Shown here piece after piece: positions 6,142 to 13,432 of a stretch of DNA of 13,432 nt. The DNA lies in contig VAXX01000087.1 of NCBI GenBank assembly GCA_005885115.1, forward strand, positions 3,985 through 17,416, read 5' to 3'. The notes beneath the pieces are model-generated. The model did not search any database and had not been told where the DNA came from. It was given only the letters and a program-made list of their open reading frames with translations. This stretch comes from Actinomycetota bacterium (GTDB lineage Bacteria > Actinomycetota > Actinomycetes > Mycobacteriales > Micromonosporaceae). Numbering within the stretch: the first letter of the stretch is position 1; each line of letters begins with the position of its first letter. Made by a program: the position numbers and the translations under genes.

Positions 6142-7334
6142 GAGAACACGACCCGCTTGATGATGGTCGGGTCGTTGCTGTTCGGGTCGGTGCTCGCGTG
6201 GCCGAACTGGATGGCGATGAGCGGGGCGCCGGGCGGCGCGTCGTAGTCGAAGGTCGCCTCGGTCATCGCCGGCGGGGTGGCCGGCGGCAGCGCCCTGATC
6301 GTGCCGTCGGCCTGCTGGATGAGCAGTTGGTACGGGGCACCCTTGCCGACCAGGAAGATCCCGTACGTCTTCGTGGCGCGCAGCGCGACGCTCGTCCCGG
6401 TGGTGCAGCCGGTCGTCGCGTGCTCCAGGTTCAGCGACAGCTTGACGCCCTGCGCGGCCCACAGGTCCCCGGAGATCGGTCGGTCCTGCGGTGGCTGCCC
6501 GTCCGGCGGCTGGCTGGGATCGAGGACCGTCGCCGTACCCGGCGCGGGTGTCCCGGCGGACTTCCCGGCGCTCGGCGATCCGGCCGGTGGGGCGGAACTG
6601 GCCGGCGCCGAGGGCGGTGCCGAGGTGACGATCTGCAACGGTGGCCCGGCGGCGACCCCGGTGGCCGCCGGCTGGCTCTGCGCGGCACCGGGCTTGCTGT
6701 CGGCGACGTTGCGCATCAACGCCCCGGCCAGGGTGGCCGTCGCGAGGACCCCGACCGCGAGCGCGATGCCGACGAAGCGCAGCGGGCCGCCCGGGATCCG
6801 GGGCCGCTGGGTGAACGTGACCAGCTTCTCGCTGGACAGGTCCGTCCCGGCGGCGGCCCGTACGGTCAGCGTGCGCCGTAGCTCCTGACCCGACCAGGGC
6901 GCCGCGGCGCGTACGGTCAACTCCGCGGGCGCGGTCGCGTTCGGGGCCACCCGTACGCTGCGCGGGCGGAAGAAGAAGCCGACCACGCCCTCGGGGTCGC
7001 TGCCCTGCAGGCTGACGTCCAGCGGGGTGTTGCCCTGGTTCGTCAGGCGCAGCGCGTACGTGGCCGTACCGCCGCCGGTCGCCGCCTCCGGCTGCGCCTC
7101 GATCGACACTCCCGGCGCGGGCTGTACGTCCAGCCGCAGCTCCTCGCACCGGGACACCCGCTTCTGGTACGGGGACCGGACCAGGATCCCCAGGGTGTAC
7201 AGGCCGGCGTCGGGGGCGGGCCGCTCGGGTACCCGCAGGTTCACGGTGACCGTGCCGACCTCGACCTCGGTACCCTCACCGGGCCGTACGGTGACCCGCT
7301 CCGGTACCACCTGCACCTTCGGCATGCCGTTCAC
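6138..7334 (-). CDS. Ig-like / single-TM / extracytoplasmic domain protein, possible CIS membrane anchor
   Basis: This 398-residue protein has no signal peptide. Residues 4-75 look like an NEW3/CARDB-type Ig-like domain that is short: PERVTVRPGEGTEVEV runs straight into GTVTVNLRVPERPAPDAGLY, and the usual middle strands ending in LFPG are absent. A second Ig-like domain covers about 76-165 (YALRLTNQGNTPLDVSLQG). One membrane helix lies at about 185-207 (LRFVGIALAVGVLATATLAG), preceded by basic residues, so the N-terminus should be cytoplasmic. A Pro/Ser/Ala-rich linker (about 212-285) leads to a compact extracytoplasmic beta domain (286-398). GTG 7334 is preferred to ATG 7325 because GGAGGG lies 8 bases upstream of it. 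It follows the previous gene by 3 bases. Similar proteins are often labelled 'hydrolytic protein', but I see no catalytic motif. A role as receptor or anchor for the neighbouring injection system is inferred from topology and position. Confidence 0.85.
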   Translation of the reverse strand: MNGMPKVQVVPERVTVRPGEGTEVEVGTVTVNLRVPERPAPDAGLYTLGILVRSPYQKRVSRCEELRLDVQPAPGVSIEAQPEAATGGGTATYALRLTNQGNTPLDVSLQGSDPEGVVGFFFRPRSVRVAPNATAPAELTVRAAAPWSGQELRRTLTVRAAAGTDLSSEKLVTFTQRPRIPGGPLRFVGIALAVGVLATATLAGALMRNVADSKPGAAQSQPAATGVAAGPPLQIVTSAPPSAPASSAPPAGSPSAGKSAGTPAPGTATVLDPSQPPDGQPPQDRPISGDLWAAQGVKLSLNLEHATTGCTTGTSVALRATKTYGIFLVGKGAPYQLLIQQADGTIRALPPATPPAMTEATFDYDAPPGAPLIAIQFGHASTDPNSNDPTIIKRVVFS

Positions 7335-7337
7335 GGC

Positions 7338-9494
7338 TCAGCCCTCCACGCGCGGCGCCACCCACGACGCCCAGTCCTGCGCCGAGCTGGCCCCGGCCTC
7401 CACCCGCAGCCGGATCTTCGTGGCCCCGACCGCCGAGCTGAGGTCGTCGTCGATCCCGACGAGTACGCCGTCCCGGCCGATGTCGTGCGTCCGGCTCAGC
7501 TCCTTGACCGCGCCGTTCGGGAAGACCGCGACGACCACGAACTCGGCGTCGCCGGCCGAGGGCGGGTTGGCCACCGCGATGAAGCCGACGGTGGCCCGGA
7601 AGTGGTCGCCGGCCGCGATCGGGGTGGGCAGGGTGAAGTCGCCGTTGATCCAGCCCTGGTTGTTCTCCACCCACTGGGGGTGGGTCTCCAGGAACTGCGG
7701 TGAGCTGCCGTCCTCCAGCAGGAGCGAGTTGGCCGGTCGGATGATCGCGAACCCGCGTGCGTCGGTCTCCGAGCCGGGGAACGGCAGCGCACCGGCGCCG
7801 CTGCGCCAGGTCGCCTGCGCCGCGTGGCTGATCAGGGAGAACGGCGGGGTCTTCCCGCTGGATACGGTCAGGGTCACCGGGTCGCCGGGCATCGCGGTGG
7901 CGCCGCCGGCCGGGTTCTGGGCGATGACGCTGCCGGCGGGGACGGTGTTGCTGGCCCGCTTCACGACGGTCACCGGCTTCGGGGCCACCGTGACGACCGT
8001 GATCGGCAGCGACGCCGTGGCGGACTGCCCGCCGGGGCCGGTGGCCTTCACCGCGACCTGGTACGTCTGCGCCACGCCCCAGTGGTGCGCGGTGAGCAGG
8101 CCGGTGGCGCCCTGCCCGTCGCCGAAGGTCCACCGGGCGCCGGTCGGCGGCCCACCGGATACCGCCGTCACCTTGAGCGTGACGTCCACACCCACCGGAG
8201 CGGTCGCGGTGGACACCGAGATCGCGACCACGAACGGCGCCCGGGGCCGGGTCGGCGGCGTACCCGTCGGGGAGCTGGGGGTCTGAACGGGTGGCTGCTG
8301 CGGCTGGGTCGGCGACTCCGGCGGGCCCGGGTTCGGGCTCGGGCTGGGACTGCTCGTCGCGCTCAGGCCCTTCTTCGGGTCCTTCGGGTCGTACTTGGCG
8401 ATCCGGCGTACCCCGCCGTCCAGGCGCAGGACCCCGGCGTGCTCGCTGTCCGGGTCGTTGAAGAACACCACGCCGTCGCGGGTCAGCAGCTGGAACCGGG
8501 TCTTCGGGTCCAGCACCTTGGGCTGCGCGACGATCCGGGACTCGCGCAGGTCCACGATCCAGGCCCGGCCGCTGGCGTAGTCCGGTACGAACAGCCGCCC
8601 GCCCGTCTCCACCGGACTGCCCAGGTCGGCGGCGCCGGCCGTGCCCAGCGGTACGGCGCTCGCGCAGGTCGTCGCGGTCAGCTCGCAGATGTCCAGCAGT
8701 CCGCGGGCCAGGGCCAGGTACAGGCGGGGGCTGTGCGGCGAGCCGCTGACCGCGACCTGGTCGCCGGGCCGCAGATCCAGACCCACAGTGGTACGCGCGG
8801 CTCCGCTGCCCGGGTCCAGCCGGGTCGCCGTACGGGCGGCACCGTCCACGATGACCGGGGCGCCGTCGGACAGGACGAGCTGCCCGGCACCGGGTCGGGC
8901 CGCACCGCGGCGGGTATGCCGCTGCCCGTGGTCGATCCACACCAGGTCACCGGTCGGGGTGTCCAGCACCCACAGCCGGCCCGCGTCGTCCAGCGCCGCC
9001 CCGTCCGGGCTGACCTCGGTGGCCAGCGGCACCGGGGTACCCAGGTCGGTGAGGCTGTTCGGGTCCGTGGCGGTCAGCACGCCGCGCCGGGCGTCCAGGG
9101 CGTACAGGGAGTCGGTGCCGGCGAAGGCCCGCAGCCCGTCACCGGCGTCGGGGATCGGCGTCGCCGGCGGGCTCGCGGTGAAGGTCGCCCCGTCGACCCG
9201 GCGCAGCGTACCGGTGGAGCGGTTGACCGCGTACGCCGTCGCACCCTGCTGTACCACGTCGAGGTGCTCGCCGGCCGCGGCGACCTGGACCTGGGCGGCC
9301 ACCTCGGCCGACGAGCCGTCGAGCAGGGTCAGCTGTCCCACCTGGGACGAGGCGAGCCAGGCGGCCCCGGACAGCAGTTGCGGGCGGACCGCCGGATAGC
9401 CGCCGCTCGCCCCGGCCAGTACCAGCCCGCCACCCAGTACCACGACACCGAGCCCCGCGGCCGCCGCACGTACCCGCCTGGAACCCCGTCGCAC
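7338..9494 (-). CDS. Membrane-anchored or secreted multidomain protein (propeller-like repeats, PKD, partial PASTA)
   Basis: This 718-residue protein starts with basic residues and a hydrophobic segment (about 10-31), a signal anchor or signal peptide. Residues about 45-370 form blade-like repeats (YAVNRSTGTLRRV, YALDARRGVLTATD, LWVLDTPTGDLVWID, AWIVDLRESRIVAQP), suggesting a beta-propeller. A Ser/Pro-rich linker (379-419) follows, then a PKD domain (about 420-502) with the signature WTFGDG at 455-460. Next is only the second half of a PASTA unit (about 508-547, SNTVPAGSVIAQNPAGGATAMPGDPVTLTVSSG-type); the usual first half is missing. The final domain (about 556-718) ends in RLRVEAG...DWASWVAPRVE, like jelly-roll carbohydrate-binding domains. 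GTG 9494 lies 4 bases after the previous stop, with AAGGG upstream. In related operons this slot holds Fn3/Ig-like surface proteins. A cell-wall or glycan contact role is inferred; no enzyme motif is seen. Confidence 0.85.
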   Translation of the reverse strand: MRRGSRRVRAAAAGLGVVVLGGGLVLAGASGGYPAVRPQLLSGAAWLASSQVGQLTLLDGSSAEVAAQVQVAAAGEHLDVVQQGATAYAVNRSTGTLRRVDGATFTASPPATPIPDAGDGLRAFAGTDSLYALDARRGVLTATDPNSLTDLGTPVPLATEVSPDGAALDDAGRLWVLDTPTGDLVWIDHGQRHTRRGAARPGAGQLVLSDGAPVIVDGAARTATRLDPGSGAARTTVGLDLRPGDQVAVSGSPHSPRLYLALARGLLDICELTATTCASAVPLGTAGAADLGSPVETGGRLFVPDYASGRAWIVDLRESRIVAQPKVLDPKTRFQLLTRDGVVFFNDPDSEHAGVLRLDGGVRRIAKYDPKDPKKGLSATSSPSPSPNPGPPESPTQPQQPPVQTPSSPTGTPPTRPRAPFVVAISVSTATAPVGVDVTLKVTAVSGGPPTGARWTFGDGQGATGLLTAHHWGVAQTYQVAVKATGPGGQSATASLPITVVTVAPKPVTVVKRASNTVPAGSVIAQNPAGGATAMPGDPVTLTVSSGKTPPFSLISHAAQATWRSGAGALPFPGSETDARGFAIIRPANSLLLEDGSSPQFLETHPQWVENNQGWINGDFTLPTPIAAGDHFRATVGFIAVANPPSAGDAEFVVVAVFPNGAVKELSRTHDIGRDGVLVGIDDDLSSAVGATKIRLRVEAGASSAQDWASWVAPRVEG

Positions 9495-9498
9495 GACC

Positions 9499-11751
9499 CT
9501 AGCCCTTCTGCAGGTCCGTCAAGGCCCGGCGCAGTGCCCGCCGGTCGCGCCACCCGTACACCAGCGGCCGGGGGTCGAACCAGGCACGCAGCGCCCGCAG
9601 TACCCCGCCGGAGCGCCGCAGGTCCCGGCGGAACTGCCGGGTCAGCTCCCACGCCTCCCGGACCGCGTCCGGGGGCGGGTCGCCCGGGAAGAACACCGCC
9701 TGCGTGACGATCGGCGCCAGGACGGCGACCGCGCCCGCCGATTCGCCCAACTGGTCCTGCGCGTGCCGGGCGGCCTCCATCGCGGTGAGCGAGCGCGGCA
9801 CCGGAATGCCCCGCTCGACCAGCCGGTCCGTCGAGTCCCGCCACGCGCCGATGATCCGCTGCGCGCCGCTGCCGCGCCGGTGCCGGCGGCGCCGGACGAA
9901 CTTGCCCGCGACGATCGACAGCACCAGCAGCAGGATCAACCCGATCAGCGCCGCGACGCCGATCAGCGTGCCGGTCAGGATCCGTGCCCCGGTACCAGGT
10001 CCGGCGGTCAGTCCGGGTACCACCTCGGGCTGGTTGCCCTGGTTCTTCGGGTCCCCGGGCTTGTCCGGCGCCCCGGCCGGCGCGTTGGAATCCGGCTGCT
10101 TCGGGTCGGGCCGGACGGTGAAGTCGGTCGGGTCGAAGGACACCCAGCCGTACCCGGCCATGTCGACCTCGGCCCAGGCGTGCGCGTCGGCGGTCGTGAC
10201 GGTGTACGTGTCGCCCCGCCGGGCGGCCGGGCGCAGCAGGTAGCCGACCGCGACCCGGGCCGGGAAGCCCTGGTCCCGGGCCAGGACCGCGAAGGCGGCG
10301 GCGAACTGCTCCGCGTACCCGATCCGGTCCTGGGGGTTGGTGCCGAACAGCCGGCGCAGCGCGTCGTACGAGTGACCCGGCCGGGCGTCCAGGCTGTACG
10401 GCAGCTTGCGCAGATAGTCCTGGATCGCCACCAGCTTGGCGTACGGGCTGCTGCCCTGCGCGGTGAGCTCCCTGGCCTTGGCGTCCAGTTCCGGCGGCAG
10501 CCCGGGCGGCAACTGGGTGTCCCGCACCGCGTCCCCGGTCAGGTTCGGCACCGCCGTCCGCAGCCCGGCATCGTCCGGCGCCACCGTGCCGACCAGGTCG
10601 TAGCCGAGCCCGTGGACGTCCGGCCCGTGCGTGACCAGGACGCCCGACCGCGCACTGAACCCGAGCCCGGTCGCGCCGACCTGGACCGGCCAGCCGACCA
10701 CCGGCAGGTACGGCCCGGTCAGGTCCTGGATCTCGATCCGCGCCCGGACCTGCCGGGGGTTCTCGAGGTTCGGGTCGGCCGGCAGGGTGTGCCCGGCCAC
10801 CAGGAACGTGTCGTCCGAGGTCCACAGCGCCCCGTCGTAGGTGTCCAGCGCGGCCGTGCGGACCCGGTCGATCCCGGTGCCGTCCAGTTGCACGGTGAAC
10901 AGGGTCCGCGCCGGCTGCTCGCGCAACTGGCTCTTGAGTCCGACCAGCGGGGTCAGCGTGTCCTCGACCTGGAACTGTCGGGGCGTCACGGTTCTCGGGT
11001 CGAAGCGCGCGGTACCCGAGGCCACCGGCACGAACCGCGCGCCGCTGATCCCCAGCGCCGCGACCACGAGCGCGACCGGCAGCCCGAACGCGATCCGCCC
11101 GGCGATCCGCCGGCGCCGGCGCGGGTCGGGCGTCGGGGCCACGTCCAGCATCGCGGCGGCCTGCTGGCTCTCCAGCCGGATCACCCGGACCACTACCAGC
11201 AGCAGGGTGGCCAGCAGGTACGCGGCGGTGACCGGCAGCCCGGCCGCGGGCCGGCTCGCGGTGAACAGCAGCCCGATCACCAGCGCCAGCAGGGTGGGCG
11301 CGGCCGGAGCGAGGACGGCCCGGGTACGCAGTGCCAGCGCGATCGACGCGACCGTGGCCACGAAGGTGACCAGGACCGGAGTGATCAGCAGATCGGCGGT
11401 CACGTCGGCCGGTAGCCCCACGCTGAGCATCCGCGCCCAGCCGTGCAGCAGTCCGGTACCCAGGCTCGTGGCCGTGCGTACCGTCGGCACCCCGTGGTCG
11501 AGGGTGTCCCGGTAGACCAGGCCGACCGCGAGCGCGACGAAACCGAGCAGCACCACGAGCAGCGTGGTCAGGGCGCGCCAGCGGCGTACCGCGGTGACCA
11601 CCCCGAGGACGGCCGCGCCGGCCGCGGCGCCGAGCACCGCCGGCAGGTACCCCCGGCTGGTGAAGAACCCGCCGTACAGCACCGCGGTCATCGCCGCCGC
11701 CATGGTGACCAGCGCGACCTCGAGGTACGCGAGGAACCCGGACCTGGTCAC
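9499..11751 (-). CDS. TgpA-type transglutaminase-fold membrane protein, catalytic Cys replaced
   Basis: From GTG 11751, overlapping the DUF58 stop as GTGA, the product is 750 residues. The N-terminal third has several membrane helices (for example LEVALVTMAAAMTAVLYGG, LLVVLLGFVALAVGLVY, LLALVIGLLF, LLLVVVRVI, LPVALVVAALGIS), as in DUF3488/TgpA_N proteins. An extracytoplasmic part follows, then a transglutaminase core (about 440-545): the expected Cys site reads GYAEQFAAAF with Ala480, while His524 (DAHAWAEV) and Asp540 (FDPTD) are kept at normal spacing. A Pro/Asn-rich linker leads to a last helix (TGTLIGVAALIGLILLLVLSIV) and a basic cytoplasmic tail resembling DUF4129. The longer open frame, starting at 12138, only overlaps the DUF58 gene. 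Without the Cys it is unlikely to be a standard transglutaminase or protease and may act as a binding or scaffolding protein. Confidence 0.9.
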   Translation of the reverse strand: MTRSGFLAYLEVALVTMAAAMTAVLYGGFFTSRGYLPAVLGAAAGAAVLGVVTAVRRWRALTTLLVVLLGFVALAVGLVYRDTLDHGVPTVRTATSLGTGLLHGWARMLSVGLPADVTADLLITPVLVTFVATVASIALALRTRAVLAPAAPTLLALVIGLLFTASRPAAGLPVTAAYLLATLLLVVVRVIRLESQQAAAMLDVAPTPDPRRRRRIAGRIAFGLPVALVVAALGISGARFVPVASGTARFDPRTVTPRQFQVEDTLTPLVGLKSQLREQPARTLFTVQLDGTGIDRVRTAALDTYDGALWTSDDTFLVAGHTLPADPNLENPRQVRARIEIQDLTGPYLPVVGWPVQVGATGLGFSARSGVLVTHGPDVHGLGYDLVGTVAPDDAGLRTAVPNLTGDAVRDTQLPPGLPPELDAKARELTAQGSSPYAKLVAIQDYLRKLPYSLDARPGHSYDALRRLFGTNPQDRIGYAEQFAAAFAVLARDQGFPARVAVGYLLRPAARRGDTYTVTTADAHAWAEVDMAGYGWVSFDPTDFTVRPDPKQPDSNAPAGAPDKPGDPKNQGNQPEVVPGLTAGPGTGARILTGTLIGVAALIGLILLLVLSIVAGKFVRRRRHRRGSGAQRIIGAWRDSTDRLVERGIPVPRSLTAMEAARHAQDQLGESAGAVAVLAPIVTQAVFFPGDPPPDAVREAWELTRQFRRDLRRSGGVLRALRAWFDPRPLVYGWRDRRALRRALTDLQKG

Positions 11752-12893
11752 CGGCGCACCAGGTGGTTCCACGCCGCCGCGAACTCCGCGCCGCTGTGCA
11801 CGTTGACCCCGATCACGCCGCGCAGCCCGGCCGGCGGCCCGGCGAAACGCTCGGCGAACTGGATGAGACTGACCATCAGGAACTTGGGCCGCACCGCCGG
11901 CAGTACCGCCAGCAGATGCTGGTCGGGCTGGCCGGTGACGATGCCCAGGGACACCCCGCTGTCCGCCGGTACCAGCCGGGGGAGCGCGGCCAGGCCCGGA
12001 TCGTCGGCGGTCCGTTCGACCCCGGCGAGCAGGTCCAGCAGCGCGCCCGTACTGTCGATCGCCCGGTCGGCCGCCGAGCTGAACCCACCGGTGGTGTGCA
12101 GCTCCAGCGGGTACCCGCCGCGGACCGCCGCCACGCACAGTGAGGCGGCCGCGCTCACGGCGTCCTCGAACGACCGGTCGGTGTACGGTCCCGTGCTGGT
12201 GTCCAGGACGACCATCAGCCGCGGCTCGTTGGGCACCACGTTGTGCCGGACCATGAACTTGTCCAGCCGCGCCGTGGACTTCCAGTGGATCAGGCGCCAG
12301 TCGTCGCCGTACTCGTAGTCGCGCAGGCTGTGGAACGCCACCCCGCCGCGTGGCGAGCTGCTCGAGGTCGGGCCGTCCAGATCCCGGGTCTGCCCGGTGG
12401 GTACCGGCTCGACCGGGTAGATGTGCGGGTGCACGTACAGGGTCGACCAGGTGGCGTACTCCCGGCCGACCCGCATCAGCCGCAGCGGGTCACTGTGCCC
12501 GATGGTCAGCGGCCCGACCTGGTAGATGCCCCGCCGCCCGGTCGGCAGCGGGTAGCTGGTCTGGTGACTCTCCCCGGCGGCCAGGCTCGGCACCGGGATG
12601 GTCAACCGCCGCCCGGCCGCCGACTCCGCGGCCATGATCGGTGGGCTGCGCCGGCGGGCCTCGTTGGTGACCGTGATGACCCCGTGCGCCTCCTCACCGA
12701 CGCCGACCCGGTGCGGCCGGACCTCGCGGCTGGCCGACACGTCGGGTCGGGCCAGCATCCACAGCCCCGCCATGAGCAGCGCGGCCAGGCAGGCGAAGCC
12801 GAGCGCGACCAGCTCCGGGTAGTCGGCCAGCCAGCCGGCCGCGAGCAGGATCAGCGCCCCGGCGGCGACGACGATCCCAGACCTGGTCAGCAC
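11748..12893 (-). CDS. DUF58 family membrane protein
   Basis: The 381-residue protein has two N-terminal helices (about 5-21 and 27-47), a beta-rich region, and the DUF58 signature RDYEYGDDWRLIHWKSTARL (191-210). A von Willebrand A-like core begins VVLDTSTGPY (229-237); the metal site DxSxG is a variant of DxSxS. Partner genes MoxR and a TgpA-like protein flank it in the usual MoxR-DUF58-transglutaminase order. MoxR ATPases are thought to act as chaperones on their vWA/DUF58 partners; the substrate here is unknown. GTG 12893 starts 7 bases after the MoxR stop. The sequence looks complete. Confidence 0.92.
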   Translation of the reverse strand: MLTRSGIVVAAGALILLAAGWLADYPELVALGFACLAALLMAGLWMLARPDVSASREVRPHRVGVGEEAHGVITVTNEARRRSPPIMAAESAAGRRLTIPVPSLAAGESHQTSYPLPTGRRGIYQVGPLTIGHSDPLRLMRVGREYATWSTLYVHPHIYPVEPVPTGQTRDLDGPTSSSSPRGGVAFHSLRDYEYGDDWRLIHWKSTARLDKFMVRHNVVPNEPRLMVVLDTSTGPYTDRSFEDAVSAAASLCVAAVRGGYPLELHTTGGFSSAADRAIDSTGALLDLLAGVERTADDPGLAALPRLVPADSGVSLGIVTGQPDQHLLAVLPAVRPKFLMVSLIQFAERFAGPPAGLRGVIGVNVHSGAEFAAAWNHLVRR

Positions 12894-12900
12894 GGGCGCA

Positions 12901-13432
12901 TCACACCCGGACGGGATCCTGCGGTACCGGTACGGCCGCCAGGATGTTGTCGATGATCGCGGCGGCGGTGTGGCCCTGGATGGCGGCCTCCGGGGTCAGC
13001 AGCAGCCGGTGCGAGAGCACCGGACGGGCCATCGCCTTCACGTCGTCGGCGGTGACGAACGACCGGCCCTCGAACGCGGCCGCCGCCTGCGCGGCCACCG
13101 CCAGCGCGTTGCTGGCCCGGGGGCTGGCGCCCAACCGCAACTGCGCGACGGTACGGGTCGCCCCGGTGATGGTGACGATGAAGCTCTGCAACGCCGGAGC
13201 CATGTACACGCTGCGGGCGATGTCGATCATCCGGACCAGCTCGTCCACCGCCATCACCGGCTGGAGCTGCTCGGGCAGCCGACGGGCGATCGCGTCGCCG
13301 ACGATGCGCATCTCCTGCTCGGCGCTGGGATAGCCGATCCGCAGCAGCATCATGAACCGGTCCAGCTGGGCCTCCGGCAGCGTGTACGTGCCCTGCTGGT
13401 CGATCGGGTTCTGGGTGGCGACGACGAAGTTG
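12901..13432 (-). CDS. MoxR family AAA+ ATPase (C-terminal part; start outside window)
   Basis: The frame runs in from the right edge and stops at TGA 12903-12901, giving the last 176 residues. It begins with sensor 1 ([14 protein letters not shown]), then PEAQLDRF with the arginine-finger region, RIGYPS, and the lid domain with sensor 2 (LGASPRA) and [20 protein letters not shown], all classic MoxR. The Walker A and B motifs lie outside the window. It is the first visible gene of the - strand operon and probably drives remodelling of the DUF58 partner. The operon promoter is also outside. Confidence 0.95.
   Translation of the reverse strand, partial: NFVVATQNPIDQQGTYTLPEAQLDRFMMLLRIGYPSAEQEMRIVGDAIARRLPEQLQPVMAVDELVRMIDIARSVYMAPALQSFIVTITGATRTVAQLRLGASPRASNALAVAAQAAAAFEGRSFVTADDVKAMARPVLSHRLLLTPEAAIQGHTAAAIIDNILAAVPVPQDPVRV

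Noticed and set aside
6100..6180. Bidirectional terminator between the convergent operons
   Set aside because: No stable hairpin with a T-run is visible; the small palindrome CCTAGG and the repeated TGGCCTA are too short.
7824..9707. Long + strand open frame opposite the multidomain surface protein
   Set aside because: Shadow of the - strand gene, with biased Gly/Arg/Pro composition and no binding site or domain.
9763..11415. Long + strand open frame opposite the transglutaminase-like gene
   Set aside because: The - strand frame has clear membrane helices and a transglutaminase core; this one is composition-driven.
11752..12138. N-terminal extension of the transglutaminase-like protein
   Set aside because: It lies inside the DUF58 gene in another frame; the protein begins properly at GTG 11751 with a membrane helix.
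12895..12901. A further micro-ORF (MRPC) between MoxR and DUF58
   Set aside because: TGATG and a four-codon frame exist, but the gap is only 7 bases and direct coupling to GTG 12893 needs no such frame.
1..13432. tRNA, rRNA, CRISPR arrays, insertion sequences, attachment sites
   Set aside because: I looked for cloverleaf-type, repeat-spacer and terminal inverted repeat patterns and saw none; the window is almost fully protein-coding.

Overview
The window is about 72% GC and gene-dense, with many GTG starts and 4-base stop/start overlaps, and the palindrome GTAC is strikingly common. Together with family-level resemblance this points to a high-GC actinomycete, most likely of the Micromonosporaceae (inference; no rRNA or other marker is present).

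Left half, + strand (1-6141): the baseplate end of an actinobacterial contractile injection system (eCIS, Afp/PVC-like). In order: the 3' tip of an unidentified gene, an Afp7-like LysM/CIS-tube protein, a VgrG-like hub/spike gene (gp27+gp5 type), a PAAR tip protein, a gp25 wedge protein, a baseplate J protein, a TIGR02242/P2-I-like tail protein, and a double zinc-ribbon protein with one C-terminal membrane helix. Sheath, tube, ATPase and effector genes are not in the window. Almost every junction is a stop/start overlap or is bridged by a micro-ORF whose start and stop overlap both neighbours.

Right half, - strand (13432-6138): one tightly packed operon, read right to left: MoxR AAA+ ATPase (5' end outside the window), DUF58 protein, a TgpA-type transglutaminase-fold membrane protein, a large secreted or membrane-anchored protein (repeat domain, PKD, partial PASTA, carbohydrate-binding-like end), and an Ig-like/single-TM/extracytoplasmic-domain protein. 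The two operons converge and share the 4 bases CTAG, which contain both stop codons.

Main points of interest. (1) The VgrG gene carries an in-frame 93-bp copy (92/93 identical) of the core of the PAAR gene 1.5 kb downstream, in place of expected N-terminal hub sequence. (2) The same gene has a second lesion near 1942-1950, where expected sequence is missing and the frame shifts, so the spike beta-helix lies in another frame. (3) The last two - strand genes each seem to lack part of a domain (half an Ig-like domain, half a PASTA domain). The lesions could be real recombination or a shared assembly fault. (4) The transglutaminase has Ala at the expected catalytic Cys. (5) The last - strand gene has the topology expected of a membrane receptor or anchor for a cytoplasmic CIS and is my best candidate for a new functional partner of the injection system, together with the tail-anchored zinc-ribbon protein.
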